Assembly: GCF_029254265.1 (NCBI RefSeq)
Contig: NZ_JAQWXX010000025.1
Coordinates: 108,573-172,572, forward strand
Length of the DNA stretch: 64,000 bases
Source of the DNA: Algoriphagus sp.
GTDB taxonomy: Bacteria > Bacteroidota > Bacteroidia > Cytophagales > Cyclobacteriaceae
Direction: 5' to 3'
Within the stretch, counting starts at the first letter, position 1. Each line of letters begins with the position of its first letter. Below, in pieces: positions 54,837-62,797 of this stretch. Below the pieces are notes generated by a model. It worked only from the letters and a program-made list of their open reading frames with translations. It did not search any database and was not told the DNA's origin. Both the position numbers and the translations under genes were made by a program.

Positions 54837-54871
54837 AAGCAAAAAAAGGCAAGAATACGCATCCTTGCCTT
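54837..54871 (-). terminator. Terminator after the TPR-like gene
   Basis: Nine-base stem AAAGGCAAG / CTTGCCTTT with a ten-base loop, followed on the minus strand by a run of T. It lies 27 bases past the stop at 54898. Confidence 0.82.
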
Positions 54872-54897
54872 TTCAAAAATAGAACCTCTAATCAATT

Positions 54898-55623
54898 TTA
54901 ATTCAAGGAAGGAAGCAACTGCTTGGAGATCCAGTAAAAATCTGGTTCTATCAGCAAGGCCTCTTCCCATGTTTGCCTAGCGAGAGTTTGATTTCCTGAT
55001 TCCTGATAAATAATTCCAGTCCAAGCGAGATTATCTAGATGCATCCAACTTTTTTCAAAATCAGTTCCTACAAATTTTTCTGTGGATTTGAGATAAGTAA
55101 TGAGCGCAAGTTCTTTATCTCCACCCCACATCTCAGGAGTAAAATAAAGATTTGATGCATATTGCTTCAAGACAATGGGAGACTGCGGATTTTCCTTCAT
55201 GGCCTCTTCCAATAAGGCTGAACTTTTAGGCCCGAGAAACATAGACTTCATCGGAGAATAAGCCATTTTGAAACCAAGTAATCCTGAAAGTAGCGCCTTG
55301 GCTTCTGCTCCGTATTTTTTGCTTTCGGTTAAATCTTCAAGGCGATCCTGGCAATCGGATGCATATGCATCGAATAGCTTTTCATCTTGATCAATCATGG
55401 TGGCATTCAATAAACCATATTCTGTTAAGGCAAGCTGAAATTTTGCCTCTTCAGAAGGCTTGTCTTGGTAGAGCTTGTAAGCAAAACCCACATTTTGTTT
55501 CCAGGCTTCTTTGTCGGAATTGAGGTAGGCGAGGTAGTTCATTTGCTTTAATTCCTGAGGAATCCCCATGGCAAGCAATACAATCATCATGGGCAAAATG
55601 AGAAATTTAGAGTTCGTTTTCAT
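54898..55623 (-). CDS. Secreted TPR-like helical protein of the regulator cassette
   Basis: 241 residues with a hydrophobic N-terminus (FLILPMMIVLLAMGIP) fitting a signal or anchor. The rest is helical with TPR-like pairs (KFQLALTEYGLLNATM, AYSPMKSMFLGPKSSALLEEAMKENPQSPIVLKQYAS in parts, and DNLAWTGIIYQESGNQTLARQTWEEALLIEPDFYW near the end). No family is recognised beyond TPR-like. Its start is 44 bases after the winged-helix gene ends, and a palindrome shared with the operon promoter lies in that gap, so it seems to have its own regulated promoter. Confidence 0.7.
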   Translation of the reverse strand: MKTNSKFLILPMMIVLLAMGIPQELKQMNYLAYLNSDKEAWKQNVGFAYKLYQDKPSEEAKFQLALTEYGLLNATMIDQDEKLFDAYASDCQDRLEDLTESKKYGAEAKALLSGLLGFKMAYSPMKSMFLGPKSSALLEEAMKENPQSPIVLKQYASNLYFTPEMWGGDKELALITYLKSTEKFVGTDFEKSWMHLDNLAWTGIIYQESGNQTLARQTWEEALLIEPDFYWISKQLLPSLN

Positions 55624-55627
55624 AATT

Positions 55628-55657
55628 GTAAATTGGTTTATATTATAAACTAAATTG
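55628..55657. promoter_or_regulatory. Operator-like palindrome upstream of the TPR-like gene
   Basis: Imperfect inverted repeat centred at 55643: AATTGGTTTA, five bases TATTA, then TAAACTAAATT. The left arm read on the minus strand is TAAACCAATTTA, identical to the right half-site of the palindrome at 56552-56584, and the spacer length is also five. Its centre is 20 bases upstream of the 55623 start codon, where a repressor could block transcription. Confidence 0.6.
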
Positions 55658-55667
55658 AGAAAATTTT

Positions 55668-55955
55668 TTATTGAATATACTTTTTAAGGTTTTCTACATA
55701 TTCTTCAAAGGCCTGAAGTCCATTGTCAGTGATCCTACAGGTAGTCAGTGGTCTTTTTCCCCGAAAAGATTTCTCTATGGAGATATATCCCGCCTTTTCT
55801 AATTTATCCAACTGCACGCTAAGGTTTCCAGCGGTAGATTCCGTCTTTTCCTTTAGAAAAGTGAACTCCGCTTCCTCCACAGAGATGAGAAGAGACATCA
55901 CTGCAAGCCGCAACTGAGAATGTAAGAGGGGATCTAATGGTTTAAACTCGCTCAC
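55668..55955 (-). CDS. Small winged-helix transcriptional regulator
   Basis: 95 residues, a single winged-helix domain: LHSQLRLAVMSLLISVEEAEFTFLKEKTESTAGNLSVQLDKLEKAGYISIEKSFRGKRPLTTC in outline, with a C-terminal helix FEEYVENLKKYI. This is the short MarR/PadR-related type common in Bacteroidota. It overlaps the upstream membrane gene by 14 bases, so both are one transcript. The matching palindromes upstream of the operon and of the next gene are its most likely binding sites (inference). Confidence 0.85.
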   Translation of the reverse strand: MSEFKPLDPLLHSQLRLAVMSLLISVEEAEFTFLKEKTESTAGNLSVQLDKLEKAGYISIEKSFRGKRPLTTCRITDNGLQAFEEYVENLKKYIQ

Positions 55956-56517
55956 GATAGGTTGTTTTCAGGTAATAACCGGGTACCAAATATCCAAAAA
56001 TCATTGCAATTCCAGCTACCAAATACTGATCGATAACAGGAAGTAGGAATGCGATAACAGATCCGACCATTAACAGAATACCGCCAACCAATACTACTTT
56101 GACACGCACTAATACCCCTGTGCTAATCACACCTATTCCCGCTAAAATTAGAATGATGGGATTTTGTTGAAAACTCAAAGTCGGCATAAAACTTAACGTG
56201 ATCAGCATTCCTACAAAAACAGAAATCCAGATTCCAGCCAGCATTTCATCCAAGTGAGTTTTGACCCTAGCTCTTTTTCGCTTCCGAATATTATCCCAGA
56301 TACTCAGACCAACTGCAGGGATAATTAGTAACCAGACTATGTAAGGCATTTCGTAACCCATTTTCTCCAAGGTATAATGCCCAAAGTTGCAGATTGCAAC
56401 TACCCAGCCCCAAAGCAGAAGTTGGAAACTTCCATCGCCTGCGGCTTCTTTCTTTGCTTTGCTGATCATCTGTGTGATGATGGCCAAAGACTCTTTGCTG
56501 CTTAGTTCTTTTTCCAT
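55942..56517 (-). CDS. Six-span membrane protein of the regulator cassette
   Basis: 191 residues. A short charged N-terminus (SSKESLAIITQMISKAKKEA) precedes six hydrophobic segments: LLLWGWVVAICNFGHYTL, IVWLLIIPAVGLSIW, WISVFVGMLITLSFM, PIILILAGIGVISTGVLV, VLVGGILLMVGSVIAFLL and LVAGIAMIFGYLVPGYYL. The family is not recognised. It is first in the operon with the winged-helix gene and could sense or export something whose level the regulator controls; this is inference from context only. Confidence 0.7.
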   Translation of the reverse strand: MEKELSSKESLAIITQMISKAKKEAAGDGSFQLLLWGWVVAICNFGHYTLEKMGYEMPYIVWLLIIPAVGLSIWDNIRKRKRARVKTHLDEMLAGIWISVFVGMLITLSFMPTLSFQQNPIILILAGIGVISTGVLVRVKVVLVGGILLMVGSVIAFLLPVIDQYLVAGIAMIFGYLVPGYYLKTTYRERV

Positions 56518-56551
56518 GATTTTAGATTTATATCATTCTATACGGAACAAA

Positions 56552-56584
56552 TATAAATAGGTTTACAATATAAACCAATTTATA
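56552..56584. promoter_or_regulatory. Long palindromic operator upstream of the membrane/winged-helix operon
   Basis: Inverted repeat TATAAAT-A-GGTTTA, spacer CAATA, then TAAACC-A-ATTTATA, 13 of 14 arm positions paired, 33 bases in all. Its near edge is 35 bases before the 56517 start codon, at promoter distance. The half-site TAAACCAATTTA recurs in the palindrome at 55628-55657. Confidence 0.65.
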
Positions 56585-56685
56585 CTAAAATATTTCTCCA
56601 TTCTTATTTTCTTCAATTGGAGCCTCAAGAGGTGATTCATGAAATATTTTTTAACTTCTCTCCTTAAAACCTAGCCATTTACAAG

Positions 56686-57138
56686 ATGAAAAACATTTTT
56701 GATCCGAAAACAAGCATTGAATTAATCGCTAGAATCAATGCTTTAAATCCTGATACTCCGGCACTATGGGGGAAAATGTCGGTAGACCAGATGCTAGCTC
56801 ACTGTGTAGTCGCATATGATATGGCCTTCACTGATAAATACCCAAAGCCTAATGCCTTCATACGGTTTTTGCTAAAGACTTTTGTAAAAAATGGCGTTGT
56901 CAATGAAACTCCCTATCCTAAAAACTCAAGAACAGCTCCTGCATTTATTATATCTGATCGAAGAAATTTTGAAAAAGAAAAGGCTAGATTAATCAATTAT
57001 ATAGAGCAAACACGAGATCTGGGAGCTTCACATTTTGAAGGCAAAGAATCTCTTTCCTTTGGGCCAATGAGTGCTGGAGAATGGAACAATCTCTTCTTTA
57101 AACACCTTGATCATCATTTAACTCAATTTGGCGTATGA
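56686..57138 (+). CDS. DUF1569 / DinB-like small protein
   Basis: 150 residues. SIELIARINALNPDTPALWGKMSVDQMLAHCVVAYDMAF covers the typical DUF1569/DinB-like start, and the C-terminal GPMSAGEWNNLFFKHLDHHLTQFGV holds the paired His of a four-helix metal-binding bundle. Members are often thiol- or metal-linked enzymes of unknown substrate. Its stop overlaps the start of the next gene by four bases, so the two are co-transcribed. Confidence 0.78.
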   Translation: MKNIFDPKTSIELIARINALNPDTPALWGKMSVDQMLAHCVVAYDMAFTDKYPKPNAFIRFLLKTFVKNGVVNETPYPKNSRTAPAFIISDRRNFEKEKARLINYIEQTRDLGASHFEGKESLSFGPMSAGEWNNLFFKHLDHHLTQFGV

Positions 57139-57503
57139 ACCATCCTGCAAAATCAATTCGTCCATTTATTGGCGCTAAAAACTACAAGGAAAGTATCCTT
57201 TTCTATGCTACACTTGGGTTTAGTGTCCATTCCCTTGGTTCCCAAATGTCTGTGGTAAAAGTAAATGAACAGCTCTCCTTTTATTTACAAGACGCTTACG
57301 TTAAAGATTGGGTAGATAATACCATGCTGTTTTTAGAGGTAGAAGATCTTCAGCACCATTGGGAAGCGATGAAAGTTTTGGGACTGCCAGATAAATTTCC
57401 TGGCGTTCGCCTATCTACAATCAAAATCAACGATTGGGGGAGTGAATTTTTTCTTCATGACCCAAGCGGGATTCTTTGGCATTTTGGTGTTTTTAAATCT
57501 TAG
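57135..57503 (+). CDS. Glyoxalase/bleomycin-resistance superfamily protein
   Basis: 122 residues, one vicinal oxygen chelate domain pair: IRPFIGAKNYKESILFYATLGFSVHSLG for the first half and FFLHDPSGILWHFG, with the terminal HFG, for the second. Metal ligand positions look partly kept (H in WHFG). No substrate can be assigned. It overlaps the DUF1569 gene by four bases. Confidence 0.8.
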   Translation: MNHPAKSIRPFIGAKNYKESILFYATLGFSVHSLGSQMSVVKVNEQLSFYLQDAYVKDWVDNTMLFLEVEDLQHHWEAMKVLGLPDKFPGVRLSTIKINDWGSEFFLHDPSGILWHFGVFKS

Positions 57504-57557
57504 TTTTTTTTAACTTTATAATAGACAGTCCGTTAATGACATAAAACGTTCTTCCAT

Positions 57558-58184
57558 ATGAAAAAACTCCTCTTTGCCATTTTTATAGGACTTACATCTG
57601 CTCCTTCCATCTTTGCACAGGAAATTACTGGTAGTGCACATGACATGAATCAATTTCTTTCTAGAAATTTAAAATATCCTGCCGAAGCAAGAATGAATTA
57701 TTTGGAAGGCACAGTAATACTTCAAGCTTCTTTTGATGCGCAAGGTTTTCCGCTTTCTTCTGCTATAATCTCTGGCGATGAGGTCCTAGGAGAGGAAGTG
57801 ACAAGAGCATTCTTAGCATTGGTAGAAAATTGGAAGCCTGAATATCTAGGAGATCGAGCCAAAAGCGATTCATATTTGATGAGTTTTCAATTTAAGTATT
57901 CTAAAAATAAGTCCACTTCGACTCGATTACATCAAATGATCCCGATAGAAGAACATACGCAATTAATGCAAAGCCCCGAAAAGCGAATATCGGGTAGAAT
58001 TGAAGCCAATCCCTACGATTCCAACTTATACCTTGAGCGAGCAGAATTATATGAGTCCTTAAACTTGCCAGTTTTAGCTAAGAAGGACTTGATGCTTGCG
58101 GAGTATTTCAAGCAAAAAATGCTTGCAGAATTCGTCATCATCGTATATCCCGAGGTACATAAAAGCCTCACTTCTCTAGATTAA
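57558..58184 (+). CDS. Secreted TonB C-terminal-domain protein with helical tail (first of a pair)
   Basis: 208 residues with a signal peptide (LLFAIFIGLTSAPSIFAQ) instead of the usual TonB transmembrane anchor and proline linker. A TonB C-terminal-like domain follows (about 35-120: RNLKYPAEARMNYLEGTVILQASFDAQGFPLSSAIISG in outline), then a helical TPR-like tail (SNLYLERAELYESLNLPVLAKKDLMLAEYFKQ). Paralogous to the next gene along its length. It cannot energise a receptor without an anchor; possible roles are substrate binding or peptidoglycan contact. Confidence 0.72.
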   Translation: MKKLLFAIFIGLTSAPSIFAQEITGSAHDMNQFLSRNLKYPAEARMNYLEGTVILQASFDAQGFPLSSAIISGDEVLGEEVTRAFLALVENWKPEYLGDRAKSDSYLMSFQFKYSKNKSTSTRLHQMIPIEEHTQLMQSPEKRISGRIEANPYDSNLYLERAELYESLNLPVLAKKDLMLAEYFKQKMLAEFVIIVYPEVHKSLTSLD

Positions 58185-58311
58185 GAGCTAAATATTAACC
58201 TTCCAAGTAGTATCCTTATTAAAAATCAATCCTCTGGAAATCTTATTTAAATTTTTGAGTTGAAAGATATTTTTCAAATATTAGTTTTCTATAAACACAT
58301 TATTCTTTGCT

Positions 58312-58962
58312 TTGAAATTTCTTATATTCTACTCCTTCTTGTTTTTATGCCTTCTTTCTTGTTTTGAAACCCAAGCTCAGGTAGAAAGCCCTTTTAACCT
58401 AGTTGGTCCAAAAGCATCCATTGACCAAATCCTTTCAGAAAATGTCCGATATCCCTCCGAAGGGTTACAAACACAAAAAAAGGGACAGGTTCTATTTTCA
58501 ATCAAAATCAATGAAAAGGGGATGTTTGACAGTTTGCTGGTTTTAGAATCAACCGATGAGATATTCAAAACAGAATCCCTCAGGGCACTGGCATATTTAG
58601 AATCAAATTGGTATCCTGAGCTTCTTGAAGATAAACCACGATCAAGGAGTTATTTGTTGTTTTTCAAATTTGACACCTTCCTCAACCAACCCAGTCCTTT
58701 TGAGGAAAGAGAGCAAGCACAAAAATTGATAAAAAAAGAAAAATACGATAAGGCTCTAAAACTCCTCAATAAGCTCTCGGAAGAAAACCCATACATCGCT
58801 CAAAATTTCGAGTTAAGGTGGGAAGTTTATAGAAATATAGGGGAAATTGAGAATGCTCAAAAAGATTATCTTCGTTCAAAATATTTGAAAAAAGAGTTCT
58901 TAGCCAGTGTTGAAATATTTGCGATAGGACGATCTCGAACAGGAGTGCCAATCTCCTTTTAA
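58312..58962 (+). CDS. Secreted TonB C-terminal-domain protein with helical tail (second of a pair)
   Basis: 216 residues from a TTG start; signal peptide FLIFYSFLFLCLLSCFETQAQ. The TonB-like domain reads SENVRYPSEGLQTQKKGQVLFSIKINEKGMFDSLLVLES in outline, aligned with the previous gene, and the C-terminal half is helical (ALKLLNKLSEENPYIAQNFELRWEVYRNIGEIENAQKDYLRSKYL). The Cys in LLSC could be a lipobox, so this copy may be a lipoprotein, unlike its partner. It arose by tandem duplication. A 9-base gap leads to the NlpE-like gene. Confidence 0.72.
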   Translation: MKFLIFYSFLFLCLLSCFETQAQVESPFNLVGPKASIDQILSENVRYPSEGLQTQKKGQVLFSIKINEKGMFDSLLVLESTDEIFKTESLRALAYLESNWYPELLEDKPRSRSYLLFFKFDTFLNQPSPFEEREQAQKLIKKEKYDKALKLLNKLSEENPYIAQNFELRWEVYRNIGEIENAQKDYLRSKYLKKEFLASVEIFAIGRSRTGVPISF

Positions 58963-58980
58963 TCCCAACTCTTGATTACA

Positions 58981-59442
58981 ATGAAAACTTCAGCAATCAA
59001 ATTATTTCTACTTTCCACTATCTTATTTTCATGTGATAATTCAAACAAGAGCACTATACTATCGGTCGATGAGACTAAAATTAAGGAATCAGTAAAGAAA
59101 CCAGATTCTCATAACTCCATGAATTCCCTCGATTGGAATGGGACTTACAAAGGTACCTTACCATGTGCAAACTGTGAGGGGATAGAAACAATTTTGACTT
59201 TAAATCCTGATCAAACCTATCTCCTGTTTACGGATTACTTGGGAAGAAATGATGCCTTAGAGGAAGAAAAAAGAGGATCTTTTTCCTGGAATGAGGCTGG
59301 TTCTATAATCACATTAACCAATGTCACATCAGGCCCTAACCAGTATAAAGTTGGAGAAAATCGAATTTGGCATCTCGACATTAATGGTAAAATTATCACC
59401 GGAGATTTAGCAGATCACTACGTGTTAATCAAATCCCACTAA
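58981..59442 (+). CDS. NlpE N-terminal-domain lipoprotein
   Basis: About 153 residues from the ATG at 58981; a TTG three codons earlier is also possible. Signal with lipobox (LLSTILFSC) near residue 17. DWNGTYKGTLPCANCEGIETILTLN is the NlpE N-domain start with its Cys pair, and later DLADHYVLIKS ends it. NlpE-like proteins are outer-membrane lipoproteins; the E. coli member senses envelope and copper stress. No Cpx system is in view, so only the family is called. Follows the TonB-like pair. Confidence 0.82.
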   Translation: MKTSAIKLFLLSTILFSCDNSNKSTILSVDETKIKESVKKPDSHNSMNSLDWNGTYKGTLPCANCEGIETILTLNPDQTYLLFTDYLGRNDALEEEKRGSFSWNEAGSIITLTNVTSGPNQYKVGENRIWHLDINGKIITGDLADHYVLIKSH

Positions 59443-60375
59443 TTATTTAAAACGAATGATTTTCCCGTGAGCCCTGGAAGTCATTTCCTGAGGTACCGCT
59501 GCAGTTATTTCATTGTAAAGGAGTTCTACCAGTTTTTGTTTTAGAAAACTTCGATTTAAAATAATACTGACCTCTCGCGTAGGTGCTGTACCATGAAATG
59601 GTCTTAGCCGAGCTCTCTCCTCCTTCGAAAGTAACATTGTCGCTAACTCAGGTAATAAAGTCACCCCCTGATAACGATTAACCATATTTTTCAAACCTTC
59701 TAAAGAACCACTTTCATAGTGAAAATTCTTTGGACCACTCATCGTCTGATCGCATAAGTTGAGTACTTGATCTCGAAAACAATGTCCCTGCTGTAAAACC
59801 CAGAAATCTTCCTTTTTCACTTTTGCAGGATCAAAAAATTCTTCTCCTAAAAGGGGATGGTCCTTTGAAAGGTATGCATAAAACTTCTCATAGAACATTG
59901 GTTTTTCCACAATCCCCGGCTCGTCCAATGGAGTGACAATGATCCCCAAATCCAACTCATCATTTTTGAGTTTCTTTACTACTTCCTCGGTGATCATTTC
60001 CTGAACCTCGAGGTTTACCTTAGGATATTTTACAACAAAGTTCCGGATAAATAAATGAAGCAAGTAAGGGGCTAAAGTTGGGATTATTCCCAATTTTACC
60101 ACTCCGGAAATATCACCTTTCAGCTGGGCAACAAGCTCAAAAATCCCTTTGCTTTCGGATAAAACTCGTTTTGCCTGAGCAATAATCTGAACCCCAATCT
60201 CAGTCGGAATTACCGGCATTTTGCTCCGATCAAAAAGAATCACACCCAGATCTCGTTCTAACTTACTCAATTGTGCACTTAGCGTTGGCTGAGTCACAAA
60301 ACAGCTTTCTGCAGCATTTCCGAAATGCCTGTGTTTATCCACCGCGATAAGGTATTCAAGTTGTTGGATTGTCAT
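59443..60375 (-). CDS. oxyR: Hydrogen-peroxide-inducible activator OxyR
   Basis: 310 residues of LysR type. Winged helix at about 1-60 (LEYLIAVDKHRHFGNAAESCFVTQPTLSAQLSKLE) and a substrate domain. The two redox cysteines fall at positions 199 and 208 (GHCFRDQVLNLCDQ), the same numbers as E. coli OxyR, with the same eight-residue spacing. Oxidation to a disulfide turns on peroxide defence genes. It is divergent from the Gfo/Idh gene and 1.5 kb from ohr; which genes it controls is not visible. Confidence 0.93.
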   Translation of the reverse strand: MTIQQLEYLIAVDKHRHFGNAAESCFVTQPTLSAQLSKLERDLGVILFDRSKMPVIPTEIGVQIIAQAKRVLSESKGIFELVAQLKGDISGVVKLGIIPTLAPYLLHLFIRNFVVKYPKVNLEVQEMITEEVVKKLKNDELDLGIIVTPLDEPGIVEKPMFYEKFYAYLSKDHPLLGEEFFDPAKVKKEDFWVLQQGHCFRDQVLNLCDQTMSGPKNFHYESGSLEGLKNMVNRYQGVTLLPELATMLLSKEERARLRPFHGTAPTREVSIILNRSFLKQKLVELLYNEITAAVPQEMTSRAHGKIIRFK

Positions 60376-60511
60376 AGCATTCTAAAGTATCAAAAATCCA
60401 AAAGAGTTTCCAAAAAGGTATTTCTCCTTTTGTCAAATTCCAGAAACATAATTTCACTAAAGTCAAGAAAAGCTGTAATTTATTCCCAGTCAATTCATTA
60501 AACCTAAAATC

Positions 60512-61822
60512 ATGAGCAGATCCAATTTTTCAAGAAGAAAATTCCTTGCCACTTCAATACTGACTACAGCAGGACTCGGCGCACTTCCGCAACTTAGTTT
60601 TGGAGCTTCATCCAAAGCCATAAAATTAAAAGACACCTCAAAAGTCCGCCTTGGATTCATTGGAGTCGGTCGACAAGCCATGGGATTATTGGGGAATTTT
60701 ATGAAAAACCCAAATGTGGAAGTCATTGGAGCAGCTGATGTGTATAAAATAAAACTAGACCGATTCAAAATCCGAGCAGAGAAATTGTATTTGGAGAGAG
60801 GCGGAAAACCTGGAGAAATTGGTCTTTATGCAGATTACAAAGACCTGCTCAAAAGAGACGATGTGGACGCAGTGGTAATAGCTTCTCCAGATCACTGGCA
60901 TGCTTTGATGGCTATCGATACGTGCAAAGCTGGAAAAGACATTTATTTGGAAAAGCCATTGACTTTTACTGTCAAAGAAGGTCAGGAATTAGTGAAAGCA
61001 GTTCGGTCCAATGGGATTGTATTAGCCGTGGGAAGTATGCAACGTGCCGGCGCAAATTTCCAGCATGCGGTAAGAATGGTTCAAAAGGGCTATTTGGGGA
61101 AAATAAAAACCGTCTATGCTAATGTTGGCACACCTCCATTTCCAAAGGAAATAGATTTTGAAGCTCAGCCTATCCCTACTGGATTGGATTGGAAAACTTG
61201 GAACGGCCCGATTCCGGCAGTTCCCTATTTCCCAGATCTTAATCCTCCGATTAGCATAAATCCGGAAGAAAATGAGAAAGCTTGGGGCGCATGGCGCTGG
61301 TACAAGAAGACAGGAGGAGGATTGATGACAGATTGGGGAGCTCATATGTTTGACATTGCGCAGTGGGGAATCGGAATGGACAGAAATGGGCCTGTGGAAA
61401 TTATTGTGGATAAAGGCGAAGAGCCGATGAAATACCGCTATGCAAATGGAATAGAGATGATTGTCTCACCTTTTGATGACACTAATAGACAAGGGGTAAA
61501 ATTTGTCGGAGAAAAAGGATGGATTACTGTTTCACGGGGAAATTATGATACTTCTGTAAAAGAATGTGAGATGAGTTTTTCCAAGGAGCAATTGGCTTTC
61601 TCTCCGCATCATGTAGACTTTATTGATTCGGTATTAATGCGAAAAGACCCAATTGTTCCTGTGGAAGTGGGACATAGCACTTGCACTGTTTGTACAATAG
61701 GAAATATTGCTCACGATCTTGGTCGATCCTTAAAATGGGATCCCATCGCTCAAGTATTTATCGGAGATGAAGAAGCCAACTCTAGATTACATTATAATTA
61801 TGAAAATGGACTCTCTTTATAA
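60512..61822 (+). CDS. Tat-exported Gfo/Idh/MocA family oxidoreductase
   Basis: 436 residues. A twin-arginine signal (SRRKFLATSILTTAGLGALP) sends the folded protein to the periplasm. The Rossmann start is VRLGFIGVGRQAMGLLG near residue 46 and the EKP motif lies in YLEKPLTFTVKEG near 150. The C-terminal fold has GGGLMTDWGAHMFDIAQWG. Family enzymes oxidise or reduce sugars and related compounds with a bound NAD(P). The substrate is unknown. It starts 137 bases from oxyR and lies before the ohrR terminator. Confidence 0.88.
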   Translation: MSRSNFSRRKFLATSILTTAGLGALPQLSFGASSKAIKLKDTSKVRLGFIGVGRQAMGLLGNFMKNPNVEVIGAADVYKIKLDRFKIRAEKLYLERGGKPGEIGLYADYKDLLKRDDVDAVVIASPDHWHALMAIDTCKAGKDIYLEKPLTFTVKEGQELVKAVRSNGIVLAVGSMQRAGANFQHAVRMVQKGYLGKIKTVYANVGTPPFPKEIDFEAQPIPTGLDWKTWNGPIPAVPYFPDLNPPISINPEENEKAWGAWRWYKKTGGGLMTDWGAHMFDIAQWGIGMDRNGPVEIIVDKGEEPMKYRYANGIEMIVSPFDDTNRQGVKFVGEKGWITVSRGNYDTSVKECEMSFSKEQLAFSPHHVDFIDSVLMRKDPIVPVEVGHSTCTVCTIGNIAHDLGRSLKWDPIAQVFIGDEEANSRLHYNYENGLSL

Positions 61823-61843
61823 CCTCCAATTCTAACCTAAATC

Positions 61844-61876
61844 AAGGAATCAAAATTAAATTTTGATTCCTTTTTT
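61844..61876 (+). terminator. Terminator after the Gfo/Idh gene
   Basis: Twelve-base stem AAGGAATCAAAA / TTTTGATTCCTT with a five-base loop, then T-rich sequence. It lies 22 bases past the stop at 61822 and separates this gene from ohrR. Confidence 0.85.
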
Positions 61877-61891
61877 AATTTTATTCCGTTA

Positions 61892-61905
61892 GATTGTATT
61901 CAATC
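61892..61905. promoter_or_regulatory. Candidate OhrR operator
   Basis: Inverted repeat GATTG-TATT-CAATC, 14 bases before the ohrR ATG. It resembles the TACAATT/AATTGTA type operator known for OhrR proteins and has the position expected for autoregulation of ohrR-ohr. Confidence 0.45.
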
Positions 61906-61919
61906 AAAAAACACTCTCT

Positions 61920-62366
61920 ATGAATGCTTCACAGGACCTCGCCTTACATCTTTATTCCAGTTCTCGAATTTTCATTCAGCTTATTACAAGCAGATTAACA
62001 GAATTTGGATTGACTTATCCACAGTATCTGGTATTGGCTGTATTGTGGAAAGAAGATGGGTTACGAGTCAATGAAATAGGTCAGCGACTCGAATTGGATT
62101 CTGGAACTTTAACTCCGCTTCTTAAAAAATTGGAGGCGATGAACTATGTGAAACGACAGCGAGGAGAAGCAGACGAACGAACAGTAACTGCAGAATTGAC
62201 CTATCCCGGAAAGTCTCTTCAAAGCAAAGTAGAAGCAAGTTTGATGAAATTTGATGAATTACTTTCAGAATTTCTGGATCTCTCGCTCGATTCAATAAAC
62301 CAAAGTCTTTTAGAGTTGTTAGATAGTTTAAAATCATTGAAAAATTCAGAAAATGGAAAAACTTAA
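61920..62366 (+). CDS. ohrR: OhrR-like MarR family regulator without any cysteine
   Basis: 148 residues. It lines up well with B. subtilis OhrR over TYPQYLVLAVLWKEDGLRVNEIGQRL, ELDSGTLTPLLKKLEAM and RGEADERTVTAELT, the winged-helix and dimer parts. OhrR represses ohr and is released when an N-terminal Cys in QLCFLLYASSRE is oxidised by an organic peroxide. Here that stretch is DLALHLYSSSR, with Ala8 in the Cys place, and no Cys occurs anywhere in the protein. Its end overlaps ohr by 14 bases. Peroxide sensing must differ or be lost (inference). Confidence 0.85.
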   Translation: MNASQDLALHLYSSSRIFIQLITSRLTEFGLTYPQYLVLAVLWKEDGLRVNEIGQRLELDSGTLTPLLKKLEAMNYVKRQRGEADERTVTAELTYPGKSLQSKVEASLMKFDELLSEFLDLSLDSINQSLLELLDSLKSLKNSENGKT

Positions 62367-62775
62367 TATCGATTACACAGCAGTAGCAATTAATACCGGA
62401 GGAAGAAAAGGTCATGTGAAAACAGATGATGGATTGCTAGATTTTGATGTGGCTATGCCAAAGGAAATTGGTGGAGAAGGAGGGAAAACTAACCCTGAGC
62501 AATTTTTTGCAGCAGGATATGCCTCTTGTTTTGGAGGAGCTCTAGGAGCAGTAGCAGGCAAAACCAGTTTGCGAGATTCTGAGATCAAAGCTAAAGTTCA
62601 CTTGGGAAATTATGGTCCTGGAAGTTTTGGCTTAGCCGTGGATATCGAAGTGAAAATCCCACATGCAGCATCGTTGGAAGACGCTCAAAAACTCGTAGAT
62701 GCCGCTCATGAAGTTTGTCCTTACTCTAAAGCAACACGCGGAAATATCGAAGTAACTGTGAAAGCTGTTGTGTAA
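62353..62775 (+). CDS. ohr: Organic hydroperoxide resistance protein
   Basis: 140 residues. The Ohr active site is complete: AAGYASCFGGAL with the peroxidatic Cys near residue 59 and HEVCPYSKATRGNIEV with the second Cys near 120. AVAINTGGRKGHVKTDDGLL opens the fold. Ohr reduces organic and fatty-acid hydroperoxides using lipoyl-type thiols. It overlaps ohrR by 14 bases, an unusually tight pairing, and ends with a strong terminator. Confidence 0.96.
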   Translation: MEKLNIDYTAVAINTGGRKGHVKTDDGLLDFDVAMPKEIGGEGGKTNPEQFFAAGYASCFGGALGAVAGKTSLRDSEIKAKVHLGNYGPGSFGLAVDIEVKIPHAASLEDAQKLVDAAHEVCPYSKATRGNIEVTVKAVV

Positions 62776-62797
62776 AACTTTTTTTAAAAAAATATTT

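Noticed and set aside
62015..62023. Perfect DnaA box TTATCCACA inside ohrR
   Set aside because: A single box in a conserved coding stretch (TYPQY), consistent with chance; it is not clustered.
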